In this document: positions 63,651 to 64,000 of the stretch, piece after piece
How positions within the stretch are numbered: the stretch's first letter is position 1
Layout: each line of letters starts with the position of its first letter
NCBI RefSeq assembly: GCF_026914265.1
Contig: NC_069135.1
Location: 10,638,887-10,702,886, forward strand
Reading direction: 5' to 3'
Source of the DNA: Mya arenaria
Taxonomy: Eukaryota > Mollusca > Bivalvia > Myida > Myidae
DNA: 64,000 nt
Made by a program: the position numbers and the translations under genes
The notes under the pieces: model-generated
Told to the model about the DNA's origin: nothing
Database searches by the model: none
The model's input: only the letters and a program-made list of their open reading frames with translations

Positions 63651-64000
63651 TGTACGGTTACATTGTATTTGAATAACGGTACTCTTTATGCTAGACGTAG
63701 AATGTATATATGAAATACAACAGATTAATAAATTATTCGAAATTTGTTGACACACATTAACCGGTATCGATGACAACCATACATATTTGTACGTACAAGC
63801 CTGATTTTTGTATTCCATAGCCTATCTTTCTGTTAAAAACTTAGTCCAAACTAGCAAAACATTATTGAAGTATCATCGATCTATCTATCTATATATATAT
63901 CTATCTATCTAGCATAACATAAAAAGTATTTTAAAAAACATGTTTCATGCAATCAGTATGCATTTTTTTTTTGAGCTTATGACAGCTGACCCTCACGCTA
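63651..64000. other. LINE 3' flank with ATCT microsatellite
   Basis: AT-rich sequence after the LINE stop, probably partly its 3' UTR. An (ATCT)n/(AT)n microsatellite sits at 63876-63911, possibly the element's tail. Nothing else recognised. Confidence 0.5.

Overview
The window looks like nuclear DNA of a lophotrochozoan animal, most likely a mollusc and probably a bivalve. It is AT-rich. Its genes are split by many small GT-AG introns. It is dense in tRNA-derived SINEs, LINE relics, foldback and TIR elements and minisatellites. The taxon is inferred from gene structure and repeat style, not from a marker gene.

Layout. (1) 1-10.6 kb: a 49-bp minisatellite, then a complete nine-exon minus-strand gene for the mitochondrial carnitine/acylcarnitine carrier (SLC25A20, 299 aa). 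Its introns hold a 32-bp array and a 28-bp array; the 28-bp array is built from the gene's own exon end plus splice donor. (2) 10.6-22.9 kb: a duplicated block, then a complete twelve-exon minus-strand IFRD1-type gene (431 aa). A pogo-like element, a dispersed repeat and a duplicated splice acceptor lie in its introns. (3) 23-26.7 kb: a repeat-rich block. An array of about 183-bp monomers and an inverted counterpart flank a 147-codon ORF of unknown function. (4) 27.7-28.9 kb: an intronless plus-strand HEXIM-like gene (P-TEFb inhibitor) with a TATA box. (5) 31.7-38.5 kb: a minus-strand HAUS7-like augmin subunit, nine exons found, first coding exon not found. (6) 38.5-53.8 kb: SINEs and a decayed LINE. 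The LINE is split by a 5.4-kb DNA transposon with TTAA target duplication that encodes an F-box/LRR protein and a DDE-type transposase; a foldback MITE and an ~85-bp array follow. (7) 53.8-57.8 kb: a minus-strand gene combining a TIR domain with a RHIM-like motif, an architecture like TRIF/TICAM1, with a 37-bp intronic array carrying CRE octamers. (8) 58-64 kb: an antisense LINE tail fragment and a 5'-truncated LINE with endonuclease, reverse transcriptase and one frameshift.

The host genes serve unrelated jobs: fatty-acid import to mitochondria, transcription co-regulation, P-TEFb control, spindle microtubule nucleation and innate signalling. I see no operon-like logic. The most notable items are the F-box-carrying transposon, the TIR+RHIM adaptor, and minisatellites that have amplified exon/intron boundaries.
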